Source: CAYNYM01 sp049366815 (GTDB taxonomy: Bacteria > Desulfobacterota > DSM-4660 > Desulfatiglandales > HGW-15). Taken from it: a stretch of DNA of 24,421 nucleotides. The stretch lies in contig JBMNCO010000227.1 in assembly GCA_049366815.1 (NCBI GenBank), forward strand, positions 1-24,421, written 5' to 3'. A program made the translations under genes and the position numbers. Below are positions 14,702 to 23,822 of the stretch, piece by piece (position 1 is the first letter of the stretch; each line of letters starts with the position of its first letter). The notes below the pieces were generated by a model. It was not told the origin of the DNA, did no database searches, and saw nothing but the letters and a program-made list of their open reading frames with translations.

Positions 14702-16612
14702 ATGGGGAAAATTATAGGAATTGACCTTGGGACGACCAACTCGTGCGTCGCAGTGATGGAAGGGGGAGACCCTGTTGTTATTACCAATTCTGAAGGAAGC
14801 AGGACAACGCCGTCCATTGTGGCTTTCAGCGAAAAGGGAGAGAGGTTGGTGGGTCAGATTGCCAAAAGGCAGGCCATTACCAACCCTGATAACACCATAT
14901 TTGGGGTAAAAAGGCTTATAGGACGAAAATTTGATTCACAGGAGATCCAGAAGGACATTAAAGTCCTCCCTTACAAGATCTCAAAGGCCAACAACGGGGA
15001 CGCCCAGGTGGAAGCAAGGGGCAACGCTTACAGCCCCGCTGAAATTTCGTCCATGGTACTTGTAAAAATGAAACAGACCGCAGAGGACTACCTGGGGGAA
15101 AAGGTGACGGATGCTGTGATCACAGTTCCCGCCTATTTCAATGACAGCCAGAGGCAGGCCACCAAAGACGCCGGTCGTATTGCGGGCCTGAATGTACAGC
15201 GCATTATCAATGAACCGACCGCCGCGTCTCTGGCCTATGGCGTCGACAAAAAGGGAGACAAAAAGATCGCCGTGTTTGACCTGGGTGGCGGGACCTTCGA
15301 TATTTCCATCCTGGAAATCGGCGAAGGGGTCTTTGAGGTCAAATCGACCAATGGTGATACACACCTCGGCGGAGAAGATTTCGACCTCAGAATCGTTGAC
15401 TACCTCGCAGACGAATTCAAAAAAGACCAGGGGATTGACCTGCGGTCCGATAAAATGGCCCTCCAGAGACTCAAAGAGGCAGCGGAAAAGGCCAAGATGG
15501 AACTTTCCAGTTCACAGGAAACGGACATTAATCTGCCTTTTATAACTGCGGATGCCAGCGGCCCCAAGCACCTGAACATCAAGCTTTCCCGCGCAAAACT
15601 GGAGGCCTTGGTGGACAGCCTCATTGACAAGGTGACCGAGCCCTGTAACACCGCACTCAGGGATTCCGGGCTGAAAGCCAATGAAATCGATGAAGTCATT
15701 CTGGTGGGTGGAATGACCAGGATGCCCAAGGTTCAACAGAAGGTCAAAGAGATCTTCGGGAAAGACCCCAGCAAAGGCGTCAACCCGGATGAGGTCGTGG
15801 CCATTGGTGCGGCCATTCAGGGCGGCGTGCTCAAGGGCGAGGTCAAGGACGTCCTCCTCTTGGACGTGACGCCCCTGTCGCTCGGCATTGAAACCCTGGG
15901 TGGCGTGTTCACCAAATTGATCGAAAAAAATACCACTATCCCGACCAAAAAGAGTCAGATCTTTTCTACGGCTGCTGACAATCAGCCTGCTGTTGAGATT
16001 CATGTGCTTCAGGGTGAACGTGAAATGGCCCTCAACAACAAGACGTTAGGGCGTTTTCAACTTGTGGGCATTCCGCCGGCACCCAGAGGGATGCCTCAGA
16101 TCGAGGTCACATTTGATATCGATGCCAACGGTATCGTGAATGTCTCTGCCAAGGATATGGGTACGGGAAAGGAACAGTCCATCAAGATCACGGCCTCCAG
16201 CGGCCTTTCTGAAGAAGAGATAAACCAGCTCATTAAAGATGCGGAAATGCACGGAGAAGAGGACAGGAAAAAACGTGAGTTGGTTGATGCCCGTAATATG
16301 GCCGATTCTCTGGTCTATTCTACGGAAAAATCCCTCAAAGAGGCCGGGGACAAGCTTGATGCCTCGGCAAAGGCCCAGATCGATCAGGCCATTGAGAACC
16401 TAAAAAAGGCCATGGAGACGGACAATGCCAATGAAATCAAACGTCTCTCGGATGAACTGACCCAGGCTTCCCACAAAATAGCGGAGGCCATGTATGCTCA
16501 GGCCTCTCAGCAGGCACAGCAGCAGGGTGCGTCGGATGGACCGGGGGCGGAGGGGGCTCCGCCAAAGGACGAGGACGTTGTTGACGCCGACTTTGAGGAA
16601 GTAAATAAGTGA
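14702..16612 (+). CDS. dnaK: Hsp70 chaperone DnaK
   Basis: ATP-dependent chaperone that binds exposed hydrophobic segments of client proteins, working with DnaJ and GrpE. The 636-aa product is full length. The N-terminal ATPase shows IGIDLGTTNSCVAVMEGG, IINEPTAASLAYG, VFDLGGGTFDISILEIG and ILVGGMTRMPKVQ; the substrate-binding domain carries LLLDVTPLSLGIETLGG, and the lid ends in a Q/A-rich linker and the EEVNK tail. The ATG at 14702 is chosen over an in-frame upstream start at 14678 because AAGGAGG lies just before it and the protein then begins MGKIIGID. dnaJ is not next; a lipoprotein gene overlaps its stop instead. Confidence 0.99.
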   Translation: MGKIIGIDLGTTNSCVAVMEGGDPVVITNSEGSRTTPSIVAFSEKGERLVGQIAKRQAITNPDNTIFGVKRLIGRKFDSQEIQKDIKVLPYKISKANNGDAQVEARGNAYSPAEISSMVLVKMKQTAEDYLGEKVTDAVITVPAYFNDSQRQATKDAGRIAGLNVQRIINEPTAASLAYGVDKKGDKKIAVFDLGGGTFDISILEIGEGVFEVKSTNGDTHLGGEDFDLRIVDYLADEFKKDQGIDLRSDKMALQRLKEAAEKAKMELSSSQETDINLPFITADASGPKHLNIKLSRAKLEALVDSLIDKVTEPCNTALRDSGLKANEIDEVILVGGMTRMPKVQQKVKEIFGKDPSKGVNPDEVVAIGAAIQGGVLKGEVKDVLLLDVTPLSLGIETLGGVFTKLIEKNTTIPTKKSQIFSTAADNQPAVEIHVLQGEREMALNNKTLGRFQLVGIPPAPRGMPQIEVTFDIDANGIVNVSAKDMGTGKEQSIKITASSGLSEEEINQLIKDAEMHGEEDRKKRELVDARNMADSLVYSTEKSLKEAGDKLDASAKAQIDQAIENLKKAMETDNANEIKRLSDELTQASHKIAEAMYAQASQQAQQQGASDGPGAEGAPPKDEDVVDADFEEVNK

Positions 16613-18579
16613 GATCAGGTTTCTCACGTGTGATCAGGGCTGTCTCCTTCTTTCTGGGGGGGATGGCCCTCCTCTTTTCAGCCTGCCAGATCTCCCCAAG
16701 AATGCCTGAAGGGCCATTCGCTCTGGAGGAAAAGGCTGACAATCTTTTCCATCGGGCTGAAGATGCATACCAGGCTGAAGACCTTGAAGCTGCCTTGCGG
16801 GACTACACCCTCTATTTTCAAAAGTATCCCGGAGGGAAAAATGCGGGCACGGCCCTCTACCGGATGGCCTGGATCCTTTACACCACCGGTCGCGATGAAG
16901 AGGCCTTGGCCCTGTTCCAGAGGATGGTCAGGGATTACCCCGAGCACACCTGGTTACCCTCAACCTATTATAATATTGCTGCAATCCACTACCGTCTTGA
17001 ACACAACGAGGAATCCGCAAAATGGGCACTGGAGTGCCTGAACAGATATCCCGGGCACCCCTTGAAGGGAGAAATCCTTTTGCTTCTCGCAAAAAATGCC
17101 ATGTCCCTTAGGAATCGTACCAGGGCCATGTATTGGGGGATCAAAGCAGACGAACAATTCCGGTCCTCGGGGAGCAAAAGCGAGGAACTCTCTGAATGGC
17201 TTTTCGAGCTGATTCAGGAATGTTCCCCAAGTGAACTGCGGGAGATGGCGGACCACACGGCTGAGAGCCCTTATGCCCCTGTAATCTATCACAGACTGGC
17301 CTTGCTTTATCTGGAGGCACATGATCTGGAAGCGGCCCGGGAAACGGCCATGGCCTTGGTCCGCTCCACCCCGGAGCAACGATGGGTGTCTCTCGGTCGA
17401 CAAATCCTTGAGGAAGTGGAAGGGGCCTTGTCGGTGAGAATTGATCGTATTGGATGCCTGCTGCCTCTGAGCGGCCCCTTTTCCATTTATGGGCACGAAG
17501 TTCTGAACGGCATTCAGTTGGGCATGGAACTTTCAAATGGATCCGGTTATGACCAGGAGCTGGAGTTGATCATCAGGGATACCGCCGGTGATGTCGATGA
17601 GACCTTGTCGCAGTTCGAGGACCTTGCTGAAAACAGCAAAGTTATCGCCGTGATCGGTCCCCTCGCCAGCAAGACATCCCAGGCTGCGGCCCAGAAGGCA
17701 CAGCAATTGGGTGTACCTATTATTACCCTCACCCAGAGGGACGGCATCGCCCCCTCAGGGGACATGGTCTTCCGCAACTTTCTGACCCCTTATAAAGAAG
17801 TCCACAGGCTTCTTGAAAAGACAGTGTATGATCTGGGCATGACCCGATTCGCCATTCTCTATCCAGATAACAGTTACGGACGAGTCCTGATGAATCTCTT
17901 TTTTGATGGCGTGGAAGAACGGGGCTGTACCGTCACGTCAGTAGAGGCCTATGACCCGCAGGAAACGGACTTCGCCGGCCACATAAAAAAAATGGTTGGC
18001 CTCTACTATCCTGTTCCAGAATCCGTGAAACAGCTGTCGAGACGGAAGAAGGCTCAGGCGGGGCAAGATGAGACGGAAAGAGAGGAGGAAGGAGAACCGG
18101 GACCCATCGTGGATTTCGATGCGGTCTTCATCCCCGACAGCTCGCAGCAAGTGGCGCTCATCGCTCCCCAGTTTCCCTTTCACAGTGTCTTCAATGTCCG
18201 TTTCCTGGGGACGAGCCTCTGGCAATCGCCTGAACTGATCGCCCAGACCGGCGACTATATCCAGGGGGCCATCTTCACTTCAGGCTTTTACACCGAGACG
18301 GAGTCCGACCAAATCAGAGAATTTGTGGCAGCCTACCGTGAGGTCTTTGAGGCGGAACCCGGCCTTCTTGCCGCTACGGGCTTTGATACCATCCGTTTCT
18401 TGGAATATATTATGAAAGAGGGCGGGATTCGAACACGAAAGGATCTCCAGGAAAGGCTCCTGTCCAGCGAAGGCCTCCAGGGAGTTACGGGGAAAATAGC
18501 CTTTGACACCCAGGGAGAAGTTGTCAAGGATCCGATTCTTTTGACCGTTTCCGGCCCTTACCTCGATATTTTACCCTGA
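16609..18579 (+). CDS. TPR plus periplasmic-binding-fold lipoprotein, LpoA-like
   Basis: A 656-aa predicted lipoprotein with two parts. After a signal peptide ending in FSAC (lipidated C26; F at -3 is less usual than L), residues about 40-260 are TPR-like repeats with BamD/YbgF-type phrases (YTLYFQKYPGGKNAGTALYRMAWILY, LFQRMVRDYPEHTWLPSTYYNIAAIHYRL). Residues about 280-656 are a type I periplasmic-binding fold (IGCLLPLSGPFSIYGHEVLNGIQLGMEL). This order matches LpoA, the outer-membrane activator of penicillin-binding proteins, and also leucine/amide-type solute receptors; no ABC transporter genes are adjacent, which favours an LpoA-like role. A charged insert (about 477-500) interrupts the binding fold. 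The GTG start overlaps the dnaK stop by four bases, with GAGGAA before it, so translation is probably coupled. Confidence 0.85.
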   Translation: MRSGFSRVIRAVSFFLGGMALLFSACQISPRMPEGPFALEEKADNLFHRAEDAYQAEDLEAALRDYTLYFQKYPGGKNAGTALYRMAWILYTTGRDEEALALFQRMVRDYPEHTWLPSTYYNIAAIHYRLEHNEESAKWALECLNRYPGHPLKGEILLLLAKNAMSLRNRTRAMYWGIKADEQFRSSGSKSEELSEWLFELIQECSPSELREMADHTAESPYAPVIYHRLALLYLEAHDLEAARETAMALVRSTPEQRWVSLGRQILEEVEGALSVRIDRIGCLLPLSGPFSIYGHEVLNGIQLGMELSNGSGYDQELELIIRDTAGDVDETLSQFEDLAENSKVIAVIGPLASKTSQAAAQKAQQLGVPIITLTQRDGIAPSGDMVFRNFLTPYKEVHRLLEKTVYDLGMTRFAILYPDNSYGRVLMNLFFDGVEERGCTVTSVEAYDPQETDFAGHIKKMVGLYYPVPESVKQLSRRKKAQAGQDETEREEEGEPGPIVDFDAVFIPDSSQQVALIAPQFPFHSVFNVRFLGTSLWQSPELIAQTGDYIQGAIFTSGFYTETESDQIREFVAAYREVFEAEPGLLAATGFDTIRFLEYIMKEGGIRTRKDLQERLLSSEGLQGVTGKIAFDTQGEVVKDPILLTVSGPYLDILP

Positions 18580-18605
18580 GTGGGAAGGCGCTTTACATGG
18601 TCTCC

Positions 18606-18665
18606 GGATGAATCCATGAAAACGCCCGAATGTGTTGCTGTTCTTTCATGTTCATCCTGTTTTTT
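18606..18665 (+). terminator. Intrinsic terminator of the grpE-dnaK operon
   Basis: Nested arms GGATGAA (18606-18612) and CATGAAA (18615-18621) pair with TTTCATG (18644-18650) and TTCATCC (18651-18657), separated by a two-base bulge on the left. The tail is TGTTTTTT. It lies between the convergent lipoprotein and tatC genes and has a T-tract only in the plus direction. Confidence 0.7.
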
Positions 18666-18679
18666 ATGCCACGTTGCGG

Positions 18680-19435
18680 TTAAGCCTCTTCCTCGGCCGA
18701 TAACTCTTCCGGTGTCTCTCTTTTCTGGGCAGCTTTGGCGATAAAAATACTGATTTCATAAAGCACTATCAAGGGCCCCGCCATCATGCATTGGGTGATG
18801 ACATCGGGTGGCGTCAGGATGGCCCCTATCACAAAGGTCAGGAGGATGGCGTATTTGCGCTTTTTTCTCAGAAAATCACTGGTCACCAGCCCCATACGTG
18901 CAAGAAAGAATGTCACCACCGGGAGTTCAAAAATGATCCCAAAGGCAAAAAGGAGCTTGATAGCAAAGGAAAAGTATTGTTTGACCGAGGGGAGAGCCTG
19001 GATATATTCATTGGCAAATCCCATGAAAAATTTAAAGCCGAAGGGAAACACCACGAAGTACCCAAAAAGGCTTCCAACTGCGAAGAGGACCGTAGAAAAA
19101 ATTACGAAAGGTATGACATATTTCTTTTCGTTTTTATAAAGTCCCGGGGCTATGAACAGCCACAACTGGTAGAAGATATAGGGCGACACGAGGAGAATAC
19201 CTGAGACAAAGGCCGTCTTGAGATAGATAAAAAACATCTCCGGAAGGTTTGTAAAGATAAGCCTGTCACCAGCCGGCATCTGCTTTTTGAGGGGAATCAC
19301 CAACAGCTCGAACAGCTCTTCCGAAAATATATAGCACACCACGAAGCCGATCCCGGCAGCAACGGCGGAGGCGATGAGCCGCTTTCGCAGTTCTTCCAGA
19401 TGGCTCAGAAAAGGCTGTTTCTCATCACTCTCCAT
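18680..19435 (-). CDS. tatC: Sec-independent translocase TatC
   Basis: TatC is the polytopic membrane core that recognises twin-arginine signal peptides and, with TatA/TatB, exports folded proteins such as cofactor-containing redox enzymes. The 251-aa product starts at ATG 19435 (MESDEKQPFLSHLEELRKRL) with the conserved HLEELRKR at the N-terminus, six hydrophobic segments, the FxxLxxxxxFxYLKxA-type periplasmic loop (NLPEMFFIYLKTA) and ILTPPD before the last two segments. The frame stays open further upstream to 19717, but that part lies antiphase within tatB. It overlaps the end of tatB by 11 bp and is the last gene of the minus-strand run. No clear terminator follows on this strand. Confidence 0.98.
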   Translation of the reverse strand: MESDEKQPFLSHLEELRKRLIASAVAAGIGFVVCYIFSEELFELLVIPLKKQMPAGDRLIFTNLPEMFFIYLKTAFVSGILLVSPYIFYQLWLFIAPGLYKNEKKYVIPFVIFSTVLFAVGSLFGYFVVFPFGFKFFMGFANEYIQALPSVKQYFSFAIKLLFAFGIIFELPVVTFFLARMGLVTSDFLRKKRKYAILLTFVIGAILTPPDVITQCMMAGPLIVLYEISIFIAKAAQKRETPEELSAEEEA

Positions 19436-19775
19436 GGTTCTTCGCCTCCTTCGATTCCGTCTTCTCGTCCAACTTGGGTTCCGAAGACTCCTGAACCTCG
19501 TGCCGGTCGCCGGGGACGAACTCGGACTTCTCCGTTGGTCCATAATCCATGTCCACGGAGCTTTCGAGTCCGCTGATGGTATCGGCCAGGTCCTTTTTGA
19601 CCTCCGCGATGTCCTCATCCAGGTCCAGGCTTTCCTTGATTTCCTGGGTCGCCTTGCGAAATTCGGCCATTCCCTTCCCCAAGGCCCTGGCAAGGTCTGG
19701 AAGTTTGCTCGGACCAATCACAATGAGGGCTATGACCATAATGAAAATCAATTCAGGCAATCCAATCCCGAACAT
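19425..19775 (-). CDS. tatB: TatB-type translocase subunit (TatA/B family)
   Basis: Single-span Tat component of 116 aa. The start is ATG 19775, with GGAGG five bases upstream; a GTG at 19781 would overlap the ribosome-binding site. The protein begins MFGIGLPELIFIMVIALIVIGPSKLP: E8 in the membrane helix and the GP hinge point to TatB, and a long amphipathic helix and acidic tail follow. The FG motif of TatA after the hinge is not evident, but in organisms with one TatA/B-like protein it could serve both roles. It overlaps tatC by 11 bp. No second tatA is in the window, so another TatA copy is either elsewhere or not needed. Confidence 0.9.
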   Translation of the reverse strand: MFGIGLPELIFIMVIALIVIGPSKLPDLARALGKGMAEFRKATQEIKESLDLDEDIAEVKKDLADTISGLESSVDMDYGPTEKSEFVPGDRHEVQESSEPKLDEKTESKEAKNHGE

Positions 19776-19808
19776 TGCCACCTCCGGCCCTAGAACCGCA
19801 CAGCGATT

Positions 19809-20276
19809 CTACAAGTCAATGATCATTGCGTTTTCATCACAATCCGGGAATTTGGGACACTTCAGGCACGCCCCCCACACCTTGTGAGGCAACTCGGATT
19901 TCTCAATCCCCCTGAACCCCAGCTTGGAAAAAAAACCCGGCACATAGGTCAGGGCGAAAACCCGAGGCAGGCCCAGGTCCCGGGCCTCGTCCAGGCAGAT
20001 CTCCACCAGCTCCGCCCCAAGGCCTTTTCCCTGTTGCCCTTCAGTTACAGCGAGGGATCTGACCTCAGCAAGATCCTCCCAGCAAATGGCCAGGGCACAT
20101 GCACCGATAACACCACCTCCCCCCTGGCCCTCCTCTTCTACGGCGACAAAAAAATCTCTCAGATGGTCGTAGAGTTCGCTTATGGGACGTGCCAACAACA
20201 GGCCCTTATCCCCATAATGGCCCAGGAGTTTGTGTATCGTTTTGATATCTGGAATAATGGCCTTTCTTATCGTCAT
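19809..20276 (-). CDS. GNAT acetyltransferase resembling single-domain N-acetylglutamate synthase
   Basis: A 155-aa GNAT that resembles stand-alone N-acetylglutamate synthases such as mycobacterial Rv2747 (ArgA), which make the first intermediate of arginine synthesis. Shared blocks are GDKGLLLARPISELYDHLRDFFVA, CALAICWEDLAEVRSLAV, the acetyl-CoA loop QQGKGLGAELV, and RVFALTYVPGFFSKLGF. A cysteine-rich end, CLKCPKFPDCDE, is characteristic of a subset in anaerobes. The start is ATG 20276, one base after the stop of the SPOR gene, with GAGGA about nine bases ahead; the longer frame to 20429 overlaps the SPOR gene. Position three genes after argS agrees with arginine metabolism. The assignment is by recalled similarity, so another amino-group substrate is possible. 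Confidence 0.75.
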   Translation of the reverse strand: MTIRKAIIPDIKTIHKLLGHYGDKGLLLARPISELYDHLRDFFVAVEEEGQGGGGVIGACALAICWEDLAEVRSLAVTEGQQGKGLGAELVEICLDEARDLGLPRVFALTYVPGFFSKLGFRGIEKSELPHKVWGACLKCPKFPDCDENAMIIDL

Positions 20277-20277
20277 T

Positions 20278-20976
20278 TCATTCGATCCTCGAAATAATGC
20301 CCTCCAGTCCGGACGATCTTCGCAGTCTGACGGCATGATGGACGGCGTCTTCACGCTTTGCAAATACGCCGCACCGGACACGGTAGTAAGTCTTTCCCTT
20401 GACATCAGCGGTTCTATAGTAAGCGTCATACCCCTGACCGGCCAGTTGTCTGATCAATTCTTCGGCCCCCTTCTTGTCTGCGAGGGAAGCAATCTGAACG
20501 GTGTATTGCCCGGTTGCCCCCGCAGGTTGAGTCCTTTTGGACACCTCCACAGCAGTCTCCCCGGACACTCCTTGCCTATCCGATTTTTTTTGGCCCTCTG
20601 AATCGTTTTTGATCTCTTTTCGTGCCGAGGACTGAGACGACCTTTGGGGTTCCGCCTGTTTCTTGGCCTCATCTCGCTTGCTGGACAGCTTCTCGTAGAA
20701 GGCCAGTTTTGGATCAGGCTCGGATATCCTCGGGGCAGACACGTCCCCGTCCTTGTCCCCCATTCCGATCGTCTCCTGAAGCCTGCTTATCTGCCCTTTG
20801 AGATCCGCCAGTGCTGTGACCGCCCCTGGAAGATAACCGCGCCCCACAAAGATTCCCAGCACAAAGATCCAGGCCAGGAGAAAGATAAGGGCGAATATCC
20901 AGAGGGCCATGGAAAACGGGGTCAGTGCAATGTGATATTTTTTATGTGCTCCCCCCTTGGATTTCGATGCCGCCAT
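20278..20976 (-). CDS. SPOR-domain membrane protein
   Basis: A 232-aa bitopic membrane protein. A short basic cytosolic N-terminus (MAASKSKGGAHKKYH) precedes one membrane segment (about residues 22-44), then a charged, low-complexity periplasmic linker rich in K, E, Q and S, and a C-terminal SPOR domain (about 155-232, QYTVQIASLADKKGAEELIRQL...YYRVRCGVF). SPOR domains bind glycan strands stripped of peptides at division sites, so a septal or cell-wall role is likely, as for FtsN or DedD. It is 17 bp downstream of argS and one base from the GNAT gene, so it is translated in the same operon. FtsN-specific residues were not recognised. Confidence 0.9.
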   Translation of the reverse strand: MAASKSKGGAHKKYHIALTPFSMALWIFALIFLLAWIFVLGIFVGRGYLPGAVTALADLKGQISRLQETIGMGDKDGDVSAPRISEPDPKLAFYEKLSSKRDEAKKQAEPQRSSQSSARKEIKNDSEGQKKSDRQGVSGETAVEVSKRTQPAGATGQYTVQIASLADKKGAEELIRQLAGQGYDAYYRTADVKGKTYYRVRCGVFAKREDAVHHAVRLRRSSGLEGIISRIE

Positions 20977-20993
20977 GACTCGAAACGCCCTGC

Positions 20994-22670
20994 CTACATT
21001 CTATCAGGAGCATGGACACCCAGGAGCTCAAGTCCAATGTGTAAGACAATCCGGATCCCTTCCACCAAAAGTAGTCTGGCCTGGCTCAGGACAGGATCGG
21101 CATTGACCACTCGGTTCTCGGCTACCCTGTTACCCAGATTGAAGTACCGATGAAAGGCGGATGCCAATTCCGTCAAATAATAGGTGAGCCGGTGGGGTTC
21201 AAATGTAAGGGAGATCTCTTCCAGCAGGGCGGGAAATTCCGCCATGAGCCGGATGAGGGCCAGTTCCTCCTCCAGAACCAGCCGATGAAGGACCGCCTCC
21301 GGCCCCGTTGGCAGGCCGAGCCCTTCAGATTCCGCCTTTCGTATGATGCTGGATATCCTTGCATGGGCATACTGCACATAGTAGACGGGATTGTCGCTGT
21401 CGGCCTTTTTGACAAGATCCACGTCAAAATCAATGGGGGAGTCATGGTTTTTTGTGAGGAAGACGAAACGGGCCGCATCTACGCCGACCTCCTCCATGAT
21501 CTCTTTGAGGGACACATAACGCCCTGATCGCTTGGACATCTTGATCTCTTGTCCCTCCTTCCAGAGCTTTACAAGCTGAATAAGCAACACGGAGAGCCAG
21601 TCTTCGTCGATCCCGTGGGTCTTCAGCGCGGCCTTCATCCTCTGGACATAACCATGGTGATCCGCGCCCCAGATGTTGACGGCCTTTGCGAATCCCCTCC
21701 TCCATTTGTCGATGTGATAGGAGATATCCGTAGCAAAATAGGTATACTCTCCGCCCTGCTTTCTAAGCACACGGTCCTTGTCATCGCCATAAACCGAGGT
21801 CTTAAGCCAGAGGGCGCCATCCATTTCATAAATCTGGCCCTTATTCCTGGCTATCTCGAGGGTCTCATCCAGGAGCCCTGATTCATAGAGATCGCTTTCG
21901 CTGTACCATACATCAAAATTGACGCGAAAATCGGCCAGATCACGCTGGAGTTCATCGAGCATTCTTTCCTTCCCTTTCGCCGTGCAAAGGCCTATGGCTT
22001 CTTCGCTTTCCATGGAGGCCAAATCAACCTCGCCTGAAATATCCCGAGCCAAATCCATAACGTATTCCCCATAGTACCCGTTCTCAGGAAAAGGGTAGCC
22101 CGGATCGCTCATCTGTTTCCAACGGCTGTATATGGATTCGCCCAGGAGTCTCATCTGCACTCCGGCGTCGTTGATGTAAAACTCTCTTCCCACTTCAAAG
22201 CCCGTAAAGGAGAGAATCCTGGCGAGTGTGTCCCCCAGCGCGGCCCCCCGCCCGTGTCCCAGATGAAGAGGCCCGGTCGGATTGGCACTCACATATTCCA
22301 ACATGATCCTCCGGTGTTGACCCAAATCGCTTCGACCATAGTCTTGACCGGATTTAGCGATCAAGGTCAAGACCCTGTACCATTCCTGGTTCTTGATTGT
22401 AAAATTGATGAAACCAGGCCCTGCGATCTCACTCTTCTCTATGACGGCCTCGGGATCCTCCAGTTTGTCGACGATCACTGCGGCAATATCTGAAGGCCTG
22501 CGTCTCTGAGAGGAAGCAAGGGTCAAGGGTAGATTGGTTGCAAAATGTCCATGTTCCGGATTGTTGGGAACCTCTATGACATAATTCGGCAGGGGTGTTT
22601 CCTTCAGGCTGCCATCATCAAAGCATCGTTTAAGGGTTATTTTCAAAATATTGTCCAGCGCCTTTTTCAT
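20994..22670 (-). CDS. argS: Arginyl-tRNA synthetase
   Basis: Class I aminoacyl-tRNA synthetase that charges tRNA-Arg. The 558-aa product has the N-terminal tRNA-binding additional domain (PNNPEHGHFATNLPLTLA, GPGFINF), the HIGH-type signature HLGHGRG after SANPTGP, the KMSKRSGRYV motif of the catalytic loop, and the C-terminal anticodon-binding helical domain ending in GLELLGVHAPDRM. Length and order are normal. The start ATG at 22670 overlaps the alr stop (ATGA), indicating coupled translation after alr. Confidence 0.99.
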   Translation of the reverse strand: MKKALDNILKITLKRCFDDGSLKETPLPNYVIEVPNNPEHGHFATNLPLTLASSQRRRPSDIAAVIVDKLEDPEAVIEKSEIAGPGFINFTIKNQEWYRVLTLIAKSGQDYGRSDLGQHRRIMLEYVSANPTGPLHLGHGRGAALGDTLARILSFTGFEVGREFYINDAGVQMRLLGESIYSRWKQMSDPGYPFPENGYYGEYVMDLARDISGEVDLASMESEEAIGLCTAKGKERMLDELQRDLADFRVNFDVWYSESDLYESGLLDETLEIARNKGQIYEMDGALWLKTSVYGDDKDRVLRKQGGEYTYFATDISYHIDKWRRGFAKAVNIWGADHHGYVQRMKAALKTHGIDEDWLSVLLIQLVKLWKEGQEIKMSKRSGRYVSLKEIMEEVGVDAARFVFLTKNHDSPIDFDVDLVKKADSDNPVYYVQYAHARISSIIRKAESEGLGLPTGPEAVLHRLVLEEELALIRLMAEFPALLEEISLTFEPHRLTYYLTELASAFHRYFNLGNRVAENRVVNADPVLSQARLLLVEGIRIVLHIGLELLGVHAPDRM

Positions 22671-23791
22671 AACACGTATTCCTTATCATGACTGCGGCCG
22701 ATATTGCAGAAGACCTCATAGGAAATGGTCTCAGCCCAACCGGCCATCTCTTCTCCAGTAATTGTCTCTTCACCCTGGGTTCCCAGGAAGACGACCGTCT
22801 CTCCCGGCCCGATATTTTCTATAGCGGTCACATCACACATCAACATATTCATGCAGACCCTTCCCACAATAGGAAACTTTCGGCCTCTGATAAGGACCTT
22901 GCCCCGGTTAGACAGTTTTCTGGGGATGCCGTCTGCGTACCCTGCCGAGAGTACGGCTATTCGCTTGGGGCCGTCTGTATAATAGCTCCTTCCGTAGCTG
23001 ACAGGGGTTTGGTCCGGGAGACACCGCACCTGCAGGATCCGGCCGATAAAATGCATGACCGGCCTGAGTGATGCCATCCTTCCGCATTCCGGTGAAGGGA
23101 GACCGCCATAAAGCATAATGCCCGGTCTGGCCATTTCCAGATGGGCATTTCCGAAACCCATAATCCCCGCACTATTGGGCAGATTGTTGAACGGCAGTTC
23201 AAGCCCCATGGCCCTTACTGTCTCGATTGTGCTTGCGAAGGTTTCAATCTGATGTAGGGTGAAATCCCTCGCTGGTTCATCGGCAGAGGAGAGATGGGAG
23301 GTCAGGCCCTCCACATAGATAGAGCCGAAGGTCTTGATTCTCCCCACAAAGGCGGGAATATCCGGACATGAAAGGCCGAGACGCCCCATACCCGTATCCA
23401 CCTTTATATGCACGCAGGTGTGCTTCCCCCGCATCTCGGATTCCCGGGCAAGCATCTCAACGGCATTCAGATCGTAGACCACCGGCGTGAGATTGTTCTC
23501 CACGACCGCCGCTGCCTCTTCCCGGGTCTGGATGCCACACAAGACCACAACCGAACAGCCGATGCCTTTTTGTCTGAGATCTAATGCCTCGTGGACAAAG
23601 GCTACCCCGAGACAATCCACACCGTTTTTCACCAGGATCCGCGATACCGGAACCTGCCCGTGACCATAGGCATCAGCTTTGACTATACCCATGATCCTGG
23701 TTCCTGGGCCGGCAAGCCTTCTGACCTCCTTCAGGTTGTGGACAAGGGCAGGAAGGTCGACCTTCAGCCTGTTATAGCCATGTTTGGTCAC
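22667..23791 (-). CDS. alr: Alanine racemase
   Basis: PLP enzyme converting L-alanine to D-alanine for peptidoglycan. The 374-aa product has the PLP-binding lysine K38 in VKADAYGHG, the second catalytic base tyrosine Y266 in the SYG motif, and AGYADGIPRKL and GRVCMNMLMCDVT further on, as in the Geobacillus enzyme. The start is GTG at 23791, with GAGG roughly ten bases upstream; no better in-frame start exists. It is first in the minus-strand run and is served by the promoter at 23823-23851. Confidence 0.97.
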   Translation of the reverse strand: MTKHGYNRLKVDLPALVHNLKEVRRLAGPGTRIMGIVKADAYGHGQVPVSRILVKNGVDCLGVAFVHEALDLRQKGIGCSVVVLCGIQTREEAAAVVENNLTPVVYDLNAVEMLARESEMRGKHTCVHIKVDTGMGRLGLSCPDIPAFVGRIKTFGSIYVEGLTSHLSSADEPARDFTLHQIETFASTIETVRAMGLELPFNNLPNSAGIMGFGNAHLEMARPGIMLYGGLPSPECGRMASLRPVMHFIGRILQVRCLPDQTPVSYGRSYYTDGPKRIAVLSAGYADGIPRKLSNRGKVLIRGRKFPIVGRVCMNMLMCDVTAIENIGPGETVVFLGTQGEETITGEEMAGWAETISYEVFCNIGRSHDKEYVL

Positions 23792-23822
23792 CGCAGTCAG
23801 ACCTCGACTTCATAAACAAATA

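Noticed and set aside
18680..19717. Long form of tatC beginning at 19717
   Set aside because: The extra 94 residues are an R/W/S-rich out-of-frame reading of tatB; the conserved TatC N-terminus begins at 19435.
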